A program made the translations under genes and the position numbers. 64,000 bases of DNA from Acidobacteriota bacterium (GTDB lineage Bacteria > Acidobacteriota > Blastocatellia > Pyrinomonadales > Pyrinomonadaceae). How positions within the stretch are numbered: the first letter of the stretch is position 1; each line of letters opens with the position of its first letter. The notes beneath the pieces are model-generated. The model saw only the letters and a program-made list of their open reading frames with translations. It was not told where the DNA came from and made no database searches. This document shows positions 27,086 to 35,262 of the stretch, in pieces. Location of the stretch: positions 366,881 through 430,880 of the forward strand of contig JAEWFC010000015.1 in the NCBI GenBank assembly GCA_023389035.1, in the 5' to 3' direction.

Positions 27086-28888
27086 ATGAGCACATCGCTG
27101 TTTAGAACTAAGTCGATCGCACAGATCCAGGCCGACGCCGCTTCGCCTTTTCACGATCACGATCCGCAGCAATCACCGCACGAACATTCCCTGCGGCGTT
27201 CGCTGGGCGTCTTCGACCTGACGCTGATGGGCATCGCCGCGATCATCGGTGCAGGTATCTTTGCGATGGTCGGCAAGGCCTCGTACAACGGCGGACCGGC
27301 CGTCGCACTCCTTTTTGTGTTCACAGCAACGGCCTGTGCCTTTTCGGCATTGTGCTATGCGGAGTTTGCTTCGCGAATACCCGTCGCGGGTTCTGCGTAC
27401 ACTTATGCGTATGCGTCGATGGGCGAGTTCATCGCGTGGATAATCGGTTGGGACCTTATCGTCGAATATGCGATCGGCAATATAGCCGTCGCCATCTCCT
27501 GGAGCGATTATTTCACGGGCCTGTTAAAGGGCTACGGGATCGATGTTCCGCTGCATTTCACAATGGACTTTCTGACGGCGAAGCGTGGATATGCGGCCGT
27601 TAACGAAGCCGTCGCGGGTGGCGCGACTGTTGAGTCTCTTACCGCTGCATGTGGATCCGCCGATGCGGCTTTGAGCTGTGCGCAGATCGATGGCTACCTT
27701 GCATGGCTAAATGCTCCGATGCTCGGATCTATTCCGATCGTCGCCGATCTTCCCGCTTTGCTTATCGTAGTTCTTGTAACGTCACTGGTGTACATCGGCA
27801 TCCGCGAATCAAAATTCGCTTCGACAACGCTGACGATCCTCAAGGTTGGCATCATCCTGCTGGTCATCTTCCTGGGACTAAACTACGTTAACCCCGCAAA
27901 CTGGTCGCCTTTCGCACCGAACGGCGTCGAAGGCGTACTGAAAGGCGTGTCTGCCGTGTTCTTCGCATATATCGGGTTCGATGCCCTGTCGACAACCGCG
28001 GAAGAATGTAAGAACCCGCGGCGCGACCTGCCTATCGCGATAATACTTTCGCTTGTGATCTGTACCGCCCTCTATATCGCCATCGCTTTGGTCCTGACCG
28101 GAATGGTCAGCTACACGAAGCTTGACGTAGGCGATCCGCTTGCTTTCGTCTTCGGTCCCGAAGGTGCAGATCTGCCGTGGGTCGCGGGCATTATCGCGGT
28201 GAGTGCGGTCGTCGCACTTGCGACCGTGTTCCTTGTGTTTCAGATCGGCCAGCCGCGAATCTGGATGGCGATGAGCCGTGACGGACTTCTGCCGAAGATC
28301 TTCTCGTCCATTCATCCGAAGTTCAAAACACCGTGGTTCGCGACCATCGTCACCGGTATCGTCGTCGCAATTCCGGCGCTTTTCATGAACCTGACCGAGG
28401 TTACGGACCTCGCCAGCATAGGTACGCTGTTCGCCTTTGTGGTCGTGTGTGCGGGCGTGCTGTTCAAGGACGAAGAGTTTCGACAGAGCGGCACCCGCTA
28501 CGTACCTTACATCAATGCTCGCTACACATTGCCGGTGATATTGGTTATCGTGCTGCTCGTGGTCAACTATTTCTATCCGGAGTTTCTAAGCGACTTTATG
28601 AAACTGCATCCGGAGGAAGGTGAAGGCCCGATCGCTGCGTTCTCTCACAAGATACCAATGATATTCTTCCTGCTGGTTGCAGGAACGCTGCTCTTTTTCA
28701 GTCTGACGAGAAAGCTTTCGCTGATCCCGGTTCTCGGCCTGCTGTCGTGTCTTTACCTGATGACCGAACTTGGCATCACCAACTGGATCCGCTTCGGCGG
28801 CTGGCTGCTGGTCGGCATGATCATCTATTTCGTCTACGGCTATAAGAACAGCAAACTGAATGATCCGCCTGCGGGATCGCCGTCGTGA
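27086..28888 (+). CDS. APC-superfamily amino-acid permease (cationic amino acid transporter type)
   Basis: A 600-residue membrane protein with about 12-14 hydrophobic segments. The first core helix contains GIAAIIGAGIFAMVG, the substrate-binding unwound motif of APC transporters. FFAYIGFDALSTTAEECKNPRRDLP is the CAT-family signature after helix 6. An N-terminal His/Asp-rich cytoplasmic stretch (about 30 residues) precedes the membrane domain. Substrate is likely an amino acid; the type (basic or broad) cannot be set. A strong terminator follows at 28989. Confidence 0.92.
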   Translation: MSTSLFRTKSIAQIQADAASPFHDHDPQQSPHEHSLRRSLGVFDLTLMGIAAIIGAGIFAMVGKASYNGGPAVALLFVFTATACAFSALCYAEFASRIPVAGSAYTYAYASMGEFIAWIIGWDLIVEYAIGNIAVAISWSDYFTGLLKGYGIDVPLHFTMDFLTAKRGYAAVNEAVAGGATVESLTAACGSADAALSCAQIDGYLAWLNAPMLGSIPIVADLPALLIVVLVTSLVYIGIRESKFASTTLTILKVGIILLVIFLGLNYVNPANWSPFAPNGVEGVLKGVSAVFFAYIGFDALSTTAEECKNPRRDLPIAIILSLVICTALYIAIALVLTGMVSYTKLDVGDPLAFVFGPEGADLPWVAGIIAVSAVVALATVFLVFQIGQPRIWMAMSRDGLLPKIFSSIHPKFKTPWFATIVTGIVVAIPALFMNLTEVTDLASIGTLFAFVVVCAGVLFKDEEFRQSGTRYVPYINARYTLPVILVIVLLVVNYFYPEFLSDFMKLHPEEGEGPIAAFSHKIPMIFFLLVAGTLLFFSLTRKLSLIPVLGLLSCLYLMTELGITNWIRFGGWLLVGMIIYFVYGYKNSKLNDPPAGSPS

Positions 28889-28988
28889 TAGTTCACTCGA
28901 TCCGTTTATCGGCGGCAGACTGTTGAATAGGGCCGACGGTACGTCCGGCCACGTTCAGTCACTTACGACCAGATCGATCTGAAAAAAT

Positions 28989-29022
28989 AGGCTGTCCGGA
29001 AAATGGTCCGGGCAGCCTTTTT
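28989..29022 (+). terminator. Rho-independent terminator after the permease
   Basis: An 11-12 bp hairpin (AGGCTGTCCGGA pairing with TCCGGGCAGCCT, one wobble) with an ATGG-type loop, followed by TTTTT. It ends the permease transcript about 100 bp after the stop and before the repeat array. Confidence 0.8.
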
Positions 29023-29115
29023 GGCGATGCGTTGCTGGTTCCTGATAAATGATCTCTGAACGCGATAAAACTGCGGCCGTAGGCAGATCGATCACCGGAT
29101 AAGTCCTGCAGAAAA

Positions 29116-29325
29116 CACAAAAAGTTCACATAGAAAAACTCCAAAGTTATATAAAAAAGGACCAAAATTAAATAGAAAAGGAGCTGAGTTAAATAATTCA
29201 GGAGTTAAATTAAACAAATCTGGAGCTAAATTAAATAATTCAGGAGCTAAATTAAGTAGTTCTGGAGCTAAATTAAGTAATTCAGGAGCTAAATTAAATA
29301 AAATAAGAGCTAAGTTAAATAAATA
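29116..29325. repeat. AT-rich 21-bp tandem repeat array A (10 units)
   Basis: Ten consecutive 21-bp units, the last seven well conserved (AGGAGCTAAATTAAATAATTC and variants) and the first three degenerate. The array is far richer in A/T than its surroundings. Because 21 is a multiple of three, both strands encode seven-residue repeats (plus strand SGAKLNN, minus strand LAPELLN), but no ATG with a Shine-Dalgarno opens either frame. It lies between the permease terminator and dsbB, in a 630-bp gap with no other recognised feature. Compare arrays at 46399 and 62027. Confidence 0.85.
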
Positions 29326-29518
29326 ACCGCCTTATCTCGATAAAACACGAGCTGGATCTATGCAACATAGGGCCGGATCGTGCGACGACGGATCATGGTC
29401 GGCGAAAAACGGTCGCATTGCTCAAGAGGATCTCCTGCGAATTATTCACTCGCGATCTACGTCAAAAACCGTTCCGACGGTGTTCTGAGTTCACACAAAA
29501 AAGTGTTTTAATCTACGT

Positions 29519-29971
29519 ATGAGTGATGAAACGGCTGCGGTTTCGGGGTCGAGTTCGTTCAACGAAGCACTGCCATATCTGGCGTGGACGATCGCTCTCG
29601 TCGGCATGATCGGCAGTATGTTCTTTTCGGTGGTGATGGAACTCCCGCCGTGCGATCTTTGCTGGTATCAGCGGATCGCTCTTTATCCGCTGGTGGTCAT
29701 AATAGCCGTGGGCATCGCGGTGGGCGACGGACGCTGGAAATGGTACGCACTGCCCTTGGTGATCGCGGGGCTCGCTCTCGCCGGTTACCACAATCTGCTG
29801 TATTACGGAATAATTCCCGAAGGCATCACGCCATGCACCGAGGGCGTTCCATGCACGGCGCGGCAGATCGAGTGGCTCGGCTTTATCACTATCCCGCTGA
29901 TGGGCCTGCTTTCGTTCGTTTCATTGCTGGTTACTCTCTTAATGTATCGGCCGAATATTAAAAACGCTTAA
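29519..29971 (+). CDS. Disulfide bond formation protein DsbB/BdbC
   Basis: A 150-residue membrane protein with four hydrophobic helices. It has the first redox pair in PPCDLCWYQRIALYPL and a second in CTEGVPCTARQIEWLGFITIP, as in the BdbC/DsbB family that passes electrons from DsbA-type oxidases to quinone. The next gene, 10 bp downstream, encodes a membrane-anchored thioredoxin-fold partner, so together they form an oxidative folding module. A TTTAATCT -10-like region ends close to the ATG. Confidence 0.92.
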   Translation: MSDETAAVSGSSSFNEALPYLAWTIALVGMIGSMFFSVVMELPPCDLCWYQRIALYPLVVIIAVGIAVGDGRWKWYALPLVIAGLALAGYHNLLYYGIIPEGITPCTEGVPCTARQIEWLGFITIPLMGLLSFVSLLVTLLMYRPNIKNA

Positions 29972-29981
29972 CGCAATACTT

Positions 29982-30662
29982 ATGAAGAAAGAAGTTCGCA
30001 CTCTGATCCTGATCGCGATAATAGTTGTGCTCGTCGGTGTCGCCGGCACTCTTGTTTATAGACAGTCGAGCCAGAATGCCGCGGCGCCTTTACCGCAGCG
30101 GCCCGATAATACAGAAAAACTGATAAGGCCGGACAGCGCAACGCTGGGGCCGGCGGATGCAAAAGTAACGGTCGTCGAATTTCTTGACCCGGAATGCGAG
30201 GCCTGTGCGGCATTTGCTCCGACCGTGAAAAAGATAATCTCAGATTACCCGCAGGTGCGGTTCGTTTTTCGCTATATGCCGTTTCACCGCAACGCTCGCC
30301 TGGCAGCTTCGTATATCGAGGCAGCCGGTGAACAAGGGAAATATTGGGAAATGACGGACATAATGCTGCGCAAGCAATCAGAATGGGGCGAGATACACGG
30401 TGCGGGCCCGCAGCCGGTCAGGCCTCCGGCTGAAACCGTCTTTCAGAACTTTGGGAAAGAGATCGGTCTCGACGTGGACCAGCTCAAGTCATCCGCTGCG
30501 GACCCGAAACATGGTGCAAAGGCGGACCGCGATATGAAGGACGGCCGCGAGCTTGGCGTCCGGAAAACGCCGTCGTTCTTTGTCAACGGCCGCTTGATGC
30601 CGGGGCTCGACGAACGCACGCTTCGGGCGATGATCAACGAAGAGCTTGCAAAACAGCAGTGA
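29982..30662 (+). CDS. DsbA/BdbD-like thiol oxidase, membrane-anchored
   Basis: A 226-residue protein with an N-terminal anchor (LILIAIIVVLVGVAGTLVY) and a thioredoxin-fold domain carrying the active site DPECEACAAF (CEAC). The fold's cis-proline follows in GVRKTPSFFVNG. It probably oxidises thiols of exported proteins and is re-oxidised by the DsbB/BdbC protein encoded 10 bp upstream. Confidence 0.9.
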   Translation: MKKEVRTLILIAIIVVLVGVAGTLVYRQSSQNAAAPLPQRPDNTEKLIRPDSATLGPADAKVTVVEFLDPECEACAAFAPTVKKIISDYPQVRFVFRYMPFHRNARLAASYIEAAGEQGKYWEMTDIMLRKQSEWGEIHGAGPQPVRPPAETVFQNFGKEIGLDVDQLKSSAADPKHGAKADRDMKDGRELGVRKTPSFFVNGRLMPGLDERTLRAMINEELAKQQ

Positions 30663-30692
30663 CCCTTTTTTGCCTAGATCGCCGCACACCGT

Positions 30693-31961
30693 ATGCTTAA
30701 TGGCTTTACCCGACCTCGGCGAGTGGCGATCACAGGTTTTGGCTGCGTAACACCCATCGGCATCGGCAGTGAAGCCTATTTCAAAGGCTTGCAAGAGGGC
30801 GTCAGCGGCGTAAGGACCATTAGTTCGTTCGACGCTTCGGGCTTTAAGGTTCGTATCGCCGGCGAAGTACAGGATTTTGACTGGCGTGCGGAACTGAACG
30901 CCAAGGACCGGCAGCACGTTCCGCGAACCGTTCCGCTTGCACTCGCCGCTGCACGTGAGGCGGTCGCCGATGCCGCTTTAGAGTCTGAGACACTCACTCT
31001 GGAAGAACGCCGGCGGATCGGGGTATCGATCGGCACCGGCGGCGGCGGACTTTCCTTTACCGAGAAGCAGTTTGGCTACTGGTTCAGCGGGAACGAAGGC
31101 AAAGGCAGCATTTATACGATACCGTCATCGACGCACGGCGGGCTTTCCTCAGAGCTTTCAATGGTTTTCGGCCTCCACGGCCTGTCCCACGTCATCTCCA
31201 CCGGCTGCACGTCATCTACCGACGCCATCTTTTACGCTGCACAGCACATCGCACTCGGCCGGCAAGACGTAATGCTGGCGGGCGGCGTAGATTCACCGAT
31301 CGCACCAGGCATTCTTAAAGGCTTTGAGGTAATGACGGTCTGCACTGACCGTTGGAATGACGAGCCTCATCGAGCCTCGAGGCCGTTCTCAAAGGACCGG
31401 TCCGGAATCGTCATTTCTGAAGGTTCCTGGATCTTTGTTTTGGAAGAATCGGAACGAGCACGCAGCCGCGGTGCGGAAATTTACGCGGAGATCGCCGGTT
31501 ACGGGTCGACATGCGACGCCTACCATCGTGTTCGTTTGGAAGAGAATGGCGTGGAACCTGCACGTGCGATGCAGCTTGCGATAGCAGATGCCGGCCTCGC
31601 ACCTCGCGACATCGATCACATAAACCTCCACGGAACGTCAACACAATTGAACGACCGCATCGAGACCAAGGCGATCAAGCTCGCGTTCGGTGACCATGCC
31701 TATGCGATGCCGATGTCTGCGACCAAATCCCAGATCGGCCATCCGCAAGGAGCTGCCGGAGCTGCCGGCATTGCGTCCGCATTGCTCGCGATAAAAGCCG
31801 GCATGATCGCACCGACGATCAATCTTGACGAACCTGATCCTGACTGCGATCTGGACTACGTGCCCAATGAGGCACGCAACGCGTCGGTCGATACCGTTTT
31901 GTGCAATTGCATCGGATTTGGTTCGAAGAATTCGGCCTTGATCCTGACGAGATCCAAATAA
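30693..31961 (+). CDS. fabF: 3-oxoacyl-ACP synthase II (FabF family)
   Basis: Condensing enzyme of fatty acid elongation, 422 residues. The Cys-His-His triad is complete: Cys172 in STGCTSSTDA, His in NLHGTSTQLND and His in SQIGHPQGAAG. The terminal CNCIGFGSKNSALIL glycine-rich loop is typical. It starts 30 bp after the DsbA-like gene. No other fab genes are nearby, so this may be a second, special-purpose KAS II rather than the housekeeping copy. FabF versus FabF-like synthase of a secondary pathway cannot be separated here. Confidence 0.88.
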   Translation: MLNGFTRPRRVAITGFGCVTPIGIGSEAYFKGLQEGVSGVRTISSFDASGFKVRIAGEVQDFDWRAELNAKDRQHVPRTVPLALAAAREAVADAALESETLTLEERRRIGVSIGTGGGGLSFTEKQFGYWFSGNEGKGSIYTIPSSTHGGLSSELSMVFGLHGLSHVISTGCTSSTDAIFYAAQHIALGRQDVMLAGGVDSPIAPGILKGFEVMTVCTDRWNDEPHRASRPFSKDRSGIVISEGSWIFVLEESERARSRGAEIYAEIAGYGSTCDAYHRVRLEENGVEPARAMQLAIADAGLAPRDIDHINLHGTSTQLNDRIETKAIKLAFGDHAYAMPMSATKSQIGHPQGAAGAAGIASALLAIKAGMIAPTINLDEPDPDCDLDYVPNEARNASVDTVLCNCIGFGSKNSALILTRSK

Positions 31962-31986
31962 AAATGCGGCCTCGTTAGAAGCCGCA
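31959..31986 (-). terminator. Terminator of the minus-strand gene at 32015
   Basis: Read on the minus strand, a TGCGGC / GCCGCA stem with a 10-base loop is followed directly by TTTTTATTT. The run of T lies at the fabF stop. It may also weakly stop fabF transcription. Confidence 0.6.
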
Positions 31987-32014
31987 CTCAGTTCGCTCTT
32001 GTTCGTTCGTAAAA

Positions 32015-32281
32015 TTAGGTAAATTCCGGAGCTTCCGGCTTCACCGATGGAGGAAAGTAGAATGGACCCGAGGTCTTGAAGCTGCGCGTATTAAACTCTC
32101 TTCGAGCACCGCACTCCAGGCAGGTGCGGTACGAGACGTTCTGTTCGGAGAACGGGCGGCTCAGGCTCTTATGCCAGCAGCCGAAGAGCTTGCCGAATAT
32201 TCCGATCTTAGTCCCTATATGGGGTTTATGACCGCGTTTTACCGTCTCCGCAAAAATGTTGTTTTCGAGTATTCCCTGCAT
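32015..32281 (-). CDS. Small hypothetical protein with a CxxC motif
   Basis: An 88-residue protein with a basic N-terminus, a Trp/Cys segment (KLFGCWHKSLSRPF) and RTCLECGARREF, where CLEC may be half of a metal-binding knuckle. A Pro-rich C-terminus follows. The pattern looks conserved and the gene has its own terminator, but no function can be given. It stands alone between convergent fabF and divergent S1/P1 nuclease. Confidence 0.55.
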   Translation of the reverse strand: MQGILENNIFAETVKRGHKPHIGTKIGIFGKLFGCWHKSLSRPFSEQNVSYRTCLECGARREFNTRSFKTSGPFYFPPSVKPEAPEFT

Positions 32282-32443
32282 TCCGTTTCCTCCCTACACC
32301 GCTTTGGCTGATGTACCTTGCTCAAGATAAAGAACGAATAAAAGCTAAAGTTTTGCGTTTATTTTCAGGGCCGGCCGAACCCGTTTATTCATACCGTTTG
32401 CGGCCACCGCTTTGTGTATCTTTCCCTTGTATCCGTTATTCGT

Positions 32444-32466
32444 TAGAATCTATGATTGAGATTCTA
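32444..32466. promoter_or_regulatory. Inverted repeat before the S1/P1 nuclease gene
   Basis: TAGAATC at 32444-32450 and its complement GATTCTA at 32460-32466, 9 bp apart, ending 10 bp before the ATG at 32477. The TAGAAT half also resembles a -10 box. It could be an operator or chance. Confidence 0.3.
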
Positions 32467-32476
32467 AAGACACTCC

Positions 32477-33430
32477 ATGCAAAAGCCATTCCACAAATTA
32501 TTGCTGATCGCGTTTTCGGTCGCTCTTCTTTCATTTCCCGCTCTAGGTTGGGACGATGTCGGCCACAAGATCACAGGCTATATAGCCTGGCAGCGGATGA
32601 ATACGCAAGCTCGTGACCGGGTCATCCGGATATTGCGTGCAGCGCCCGAAGATTCCCACATTGCGGCGTTTTTTATGGGTTATGGGCCGCGCTCCGATGA
32701 AGAGAAGCGGCTCGATTACTTCATGTTCGTCCCGACGTGGGCCGATGTTGTACGAGATCGTGCATTTCCCGTCCGATACGGCAAATACCATAAGTCAAAT
32801 TGGCACTATTCCGACACGTTTTGGCGTGATGTGAACGGAAAAGCGGAGATCATCACTGACAAAGAACCAGGCGGCCAAGGTGTTGCGAAACTGATCGATT
32901 TTGATAAAACAATGCGCAACACGAGCGCATCAGAATCGGACAGAGCAGTCGCAATAGCGTGGTTTTTGCATATCGGCGGAGATATTCACCAACCGCTTCA
33001 CACTTCAGGCCGCCATACGGATCGTGAACCAAATGGCGACCAGGGCGGCAACTTCTTTCTGCTGACACCGGAAGGCACAAAACGAGACGAACAGGTGAAC
33101 CTTCATTGGTTCTGGGATTCGATCGTCGGCCGAAACATCCCCTATATGAACGGTTTGTGCGAAGAAGATTATATTAAGAACGTCGCCGAATCGATGATGC
33201 TTCGTCACCCGTTTGACACCGCAAAAGGTCAATTGAACCTCGCGGACTATCCCGCATGGCAAAAAGAGAGTTTTCAGCTCGCGGTCTCTGACGTTTTCCG
33301 TGCGGATCTTGTCCGGTTTGAAACACCAACCGATGCGTATCGGCGAAACGCCTACGCCGTCGCAGAGCAGCGGCTCGCGTTTGCCGGTTATCGCCTCGGC
33401 GAAACTCTGAACGATATTTTTGGGAAGTGA
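32477..33430 (+). CDS. S1/P1 family nuclease
   Basis: A 317-residue secreted single-strand-type nuclease. The signal peptide ends before the essential Trp (FPALGWDDVGHKITGYIAW), which becomes the N-terminal zinc ligand after cleavage. Further zinc ligands are seen in HIAAFFMGYGP-like and FLHIGGDIHQPLH, with LHWFWDS towards the end. These enzymes degrade single-stranded DNA and RNA as 3'-nucleotidases/nucleases, probably for phosphate or nucleotide scavenging outside the cytoplasm. It overlaps or abuts the M20 gene downstream. Confidence 0.93.
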   Translation: MQKPFHKLLLIAFSVALLSFPALGWDDVGHKITGYIAWQRMNTQARDRVIRILRAAPEDSHIAAFFMGYGPRSDEEKRLDYFMFVPTWADVVRDRAFPVRYGKYHKSNWHYSDTFWRDVNGKAEIITDKEPGGQGVAKLIDFDKTMRNTSASESDRAVAIAWFLHIGGDIHQPLHTSGRHTDREPNGDQGGNFFLLTPEGTKRDEQVNLHWFWDSIVGRNIPYMNGLCEEDYIKNVAESMMLRHPFDTAKGQLNLADYPAWQKESFQLAVSDVFRADLVRFETPTDAYRRNAYAVAEQRLAFAGYRLGETLNDIFGK

Positions 33431-33443
33431 ACTTTCTCACACG

Positions 33444-34580
33444 ATGGCTAACGAAATTGTCGAATACTTCACAGCAAGAACAGACTCGATCATCGAATCG
33501 ATCCGCGAGATCGTTGAGATCGAATCTCCGTCACGCGACGCCGATGCTTCGGGTAAAGTCGTATCTTGGGTCGAAGCACAGTTTCGCTCGACCGGTGTAG
33601 ATGTTCTCTTCGAACGTTATCCTGCCGAAGGTTTCGGCGATCATCTGGTCATTCGTGCGTTTCCCGGAACCGAAAAGCCGGTTTTGCTTTTGGGCCATAC
33701 TGACACGGTCCACCCTGTCGGAACCAAAACTATAAACCCGACGCGTCTCGAGGGAGACAAATTCTACGGCTGCGGGATATTCGATATGAAAGCGAATATC
33801 GTTCTGGTGCTCGAAGCCTTTCGGTACTTCGCTGAGAGCGGAAAGAAACCGCCTCGGCCGATAAACTTCTTGCTTTCATGCGATGAGGAGATCGGAAGCC
33901 GTTCAGGCCGCGAACATGTCGAACGCGAGGCTGCGATCGCAGATCACTGTCTGGTTCTTGAGCCGTCAGCGGCAGGCCGTGTAAAAACAGGCCGTAAGGG
34001 CACCGGCATGTACACAATAAAGGCCCATGGCGTTCCAGCACATGCGGGACTCGAACCTGAAAAAGGTGCCAGTGCGATCCTTGAGCTCTCGCGTCAGATC
34101 GAAAGCCTCCATTCAATGAACGCTGCAGATAGAGGCACTACCGTGAACGTTTGCACCGCATCAGGCGGCACCACGAGCAACGTAATTCCCGAATTCGCCG
34201 AGTGCTCGGTCGATGTCCGCTTTACGACAATGTCGGAAGCCGAACGTATCGACGCTGATATAAAGTCTCTCGCTTCCGTCGACGAACGCGTTTCTCTCGA
34301 GGTCATTGGAGGCATCAATCGCCCACCGATGGAACGCACCGATGCTGTTGTCGATCTTTATGAAAAAGCTCGACAGACCGCTGCGGACTTCGGTTATGAT
34401 CTCGGCGAGACACAAGTCGGCGGTGCCTCTGACGGAAACTTCGTTGGAGCTCTCGGTATCCCGGTTCTGGACGGATTAGGAATAGCCGGGGACGGAGCAC
34501 ACACGCTCAATGAGCATATTCTGGTGAGCGACATCGCGAAGCGCGCGACGTTGGTCACAACTCTTCTACAATCGGAGTGA
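33444..34580 (+). CDS. M20 family metallopeptidase (CPG2-like)
   Basis: A 378-residue dizinc peptidase of the glutamate carboxypeptidase/ArgE type. It has LLLGHTDTVHPVGT (zinc His and Asp), YGCGIFDMKAN (bridging Asp), LSCDEEIGSRSG (catalytic Glu), and a C-terminal DGAHTLNEHI histidine. The lid dimerisation domain lies between. An alternative ATG at 33420 overlaps the nuclease stop by 11 bp; the one at 33444 gives a more ordinary N-terminus (MANEIVEYF). No signal peptide is seen, so it is cytoplasmic. Exact substrate unknown. Confidence 0.88.
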   Translation: MANEIVEYFTARTDSIIESIREIVEIESPSRDADASGKVVSWVEAQFRSTGVDVLFERYPAEGFGDHLVIRAFPGTEKPVLLLGHTDTVHPVGTKTINPTRLEGDKFYGCGIFDMKANIVLVLEAFRYFAESGKKPPRPINFLLSCDEEIGSRSGREHVEREAAIADHCLVLEPSAAGRVKTGRKGTGMYTIKAHGVPAHAGLEPEKGASAILELSRQIESLHSMNAADRGTTVNVCTASGGTTSNVIPEFAECSVDVRFTTMSEAERIDADIKSLASVDERVSLEVIGGINRPPMERTDAVVDLYEKARQTAADFGYDLGETQVGGASDGNFVGALGIPVLDGLGIAGDGAHTLNEHILVSDIAKRATLVTTLLQSE

Positions 34581-35154
34581 ATGAGCAAATAGAATCGAAT
34601 TCACTGAAGTCTTGGGCAGAGCAATATCTTGGTCGTCTGGATGCTCTTAGCGGCTTGGGGGCGACGCATTACAAAGTTTCTGCTCCGGCCGTTGTTCCAC
34701 CGATAACCGTGGCGACTTATATGGACGAGGGCGCGGGTCATCAATTCGGATTTACTATAGGTCTGTCTGCTTATGATCACCCGTCTTGGACTCTTCTTCG
34801 GCCCGAACTCAGCATCTCAATCGCGAGTGCAGATCCATACTGGGTTCTGGCAATTGGACACGTCGCAGATAGACTGAAAACTGAATGTCCATTCTGTTAC
34901 GGTGAGATTATAAGGTTTGGCTGTCCGATTTCAGTGAGTCAGATATGTCTGCTTTCGTCGTATTCGCACCTATGTTTATTTCGCGGGACGATCGAACGAT
35001 TAAGCTTCCTGATTGGACGGTCGATATCGCTCAAATGTATCCAATTTATGAAGGGGAAATTGGCTTGATCGAATCCCTAGGACCTGAGTATTTTTTCAAT
35101 CGACCGGGTAGTTTTTTTGAAGATCCTGGTCGACAGGATCTATCAAAGTTTTAA
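34577..35154 (+). pseudogene. Suppressor-of-fused domain protein, frameshifted
   Basis: Two overlapping frames together make one bacterial SUFU-domain protein. The first (from GTG at 34577) covers ITVATYMDEGAGHQFGFTIG, HPSWTLLRPELSISI and CPFCYGEIIRFGCPIS. The second, one base back, continues FSESDMSAFVVFAPMF and MYPIYEGEIGLIESLG to the stop at 35154. The frame change falls at about 34910-34935 and fits a one-base deletion. The original frame runs on as nonsense to 35068. It could be a true pseudogene, a sequencing error, or less likely programmed -1 frameshifting. It overlaps the M20 stop by 4 bp. Confidence 0.7.
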
Positions 35155-35156
35155 TC

Positions 35157-35255
35157 GGAGGCGCATCCTGTCCGGTGATGGGCGCGGTCTTCAAAACCGT
35201 TTGCGGGTGCGCGAGAGCGTACCTGGGTGGGTTCGACTCCCACACGCCTCCGCCA
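35157..35255 (+). tRNA. selC: tRNA-Sec (anticodon TCA)
   Basis: A 99-base selenocysteine tRNA. The acceptor stem GGAGGCG pairs with CGCCTCC, a G discriminator follows, and CCA is encoded (35253-35255). The anticodon loop CTTCAAA has TCA at 35191-35193, closed by a CGGT/ACCG stem. The long variable arm and the T-arm GTGGGTTCGACTCCCAC are clear. It decodes in-frame UGA with SelB, so the organism makes selenoproteins. None of selA, selB or selD lies in this window. It starts 2 bases after the frameshifted SUFU gene and ends 7 bases before dprA. Confidence 0.95.
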
Positions 35256-35262
35256 TTTCGAT

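Noticed and set aside
28959..29165. Minus-strand ORF crossing the permease terminator and array A
   Set aside because: Composition is set by the AT-rich repeat and there is no protein pattern.
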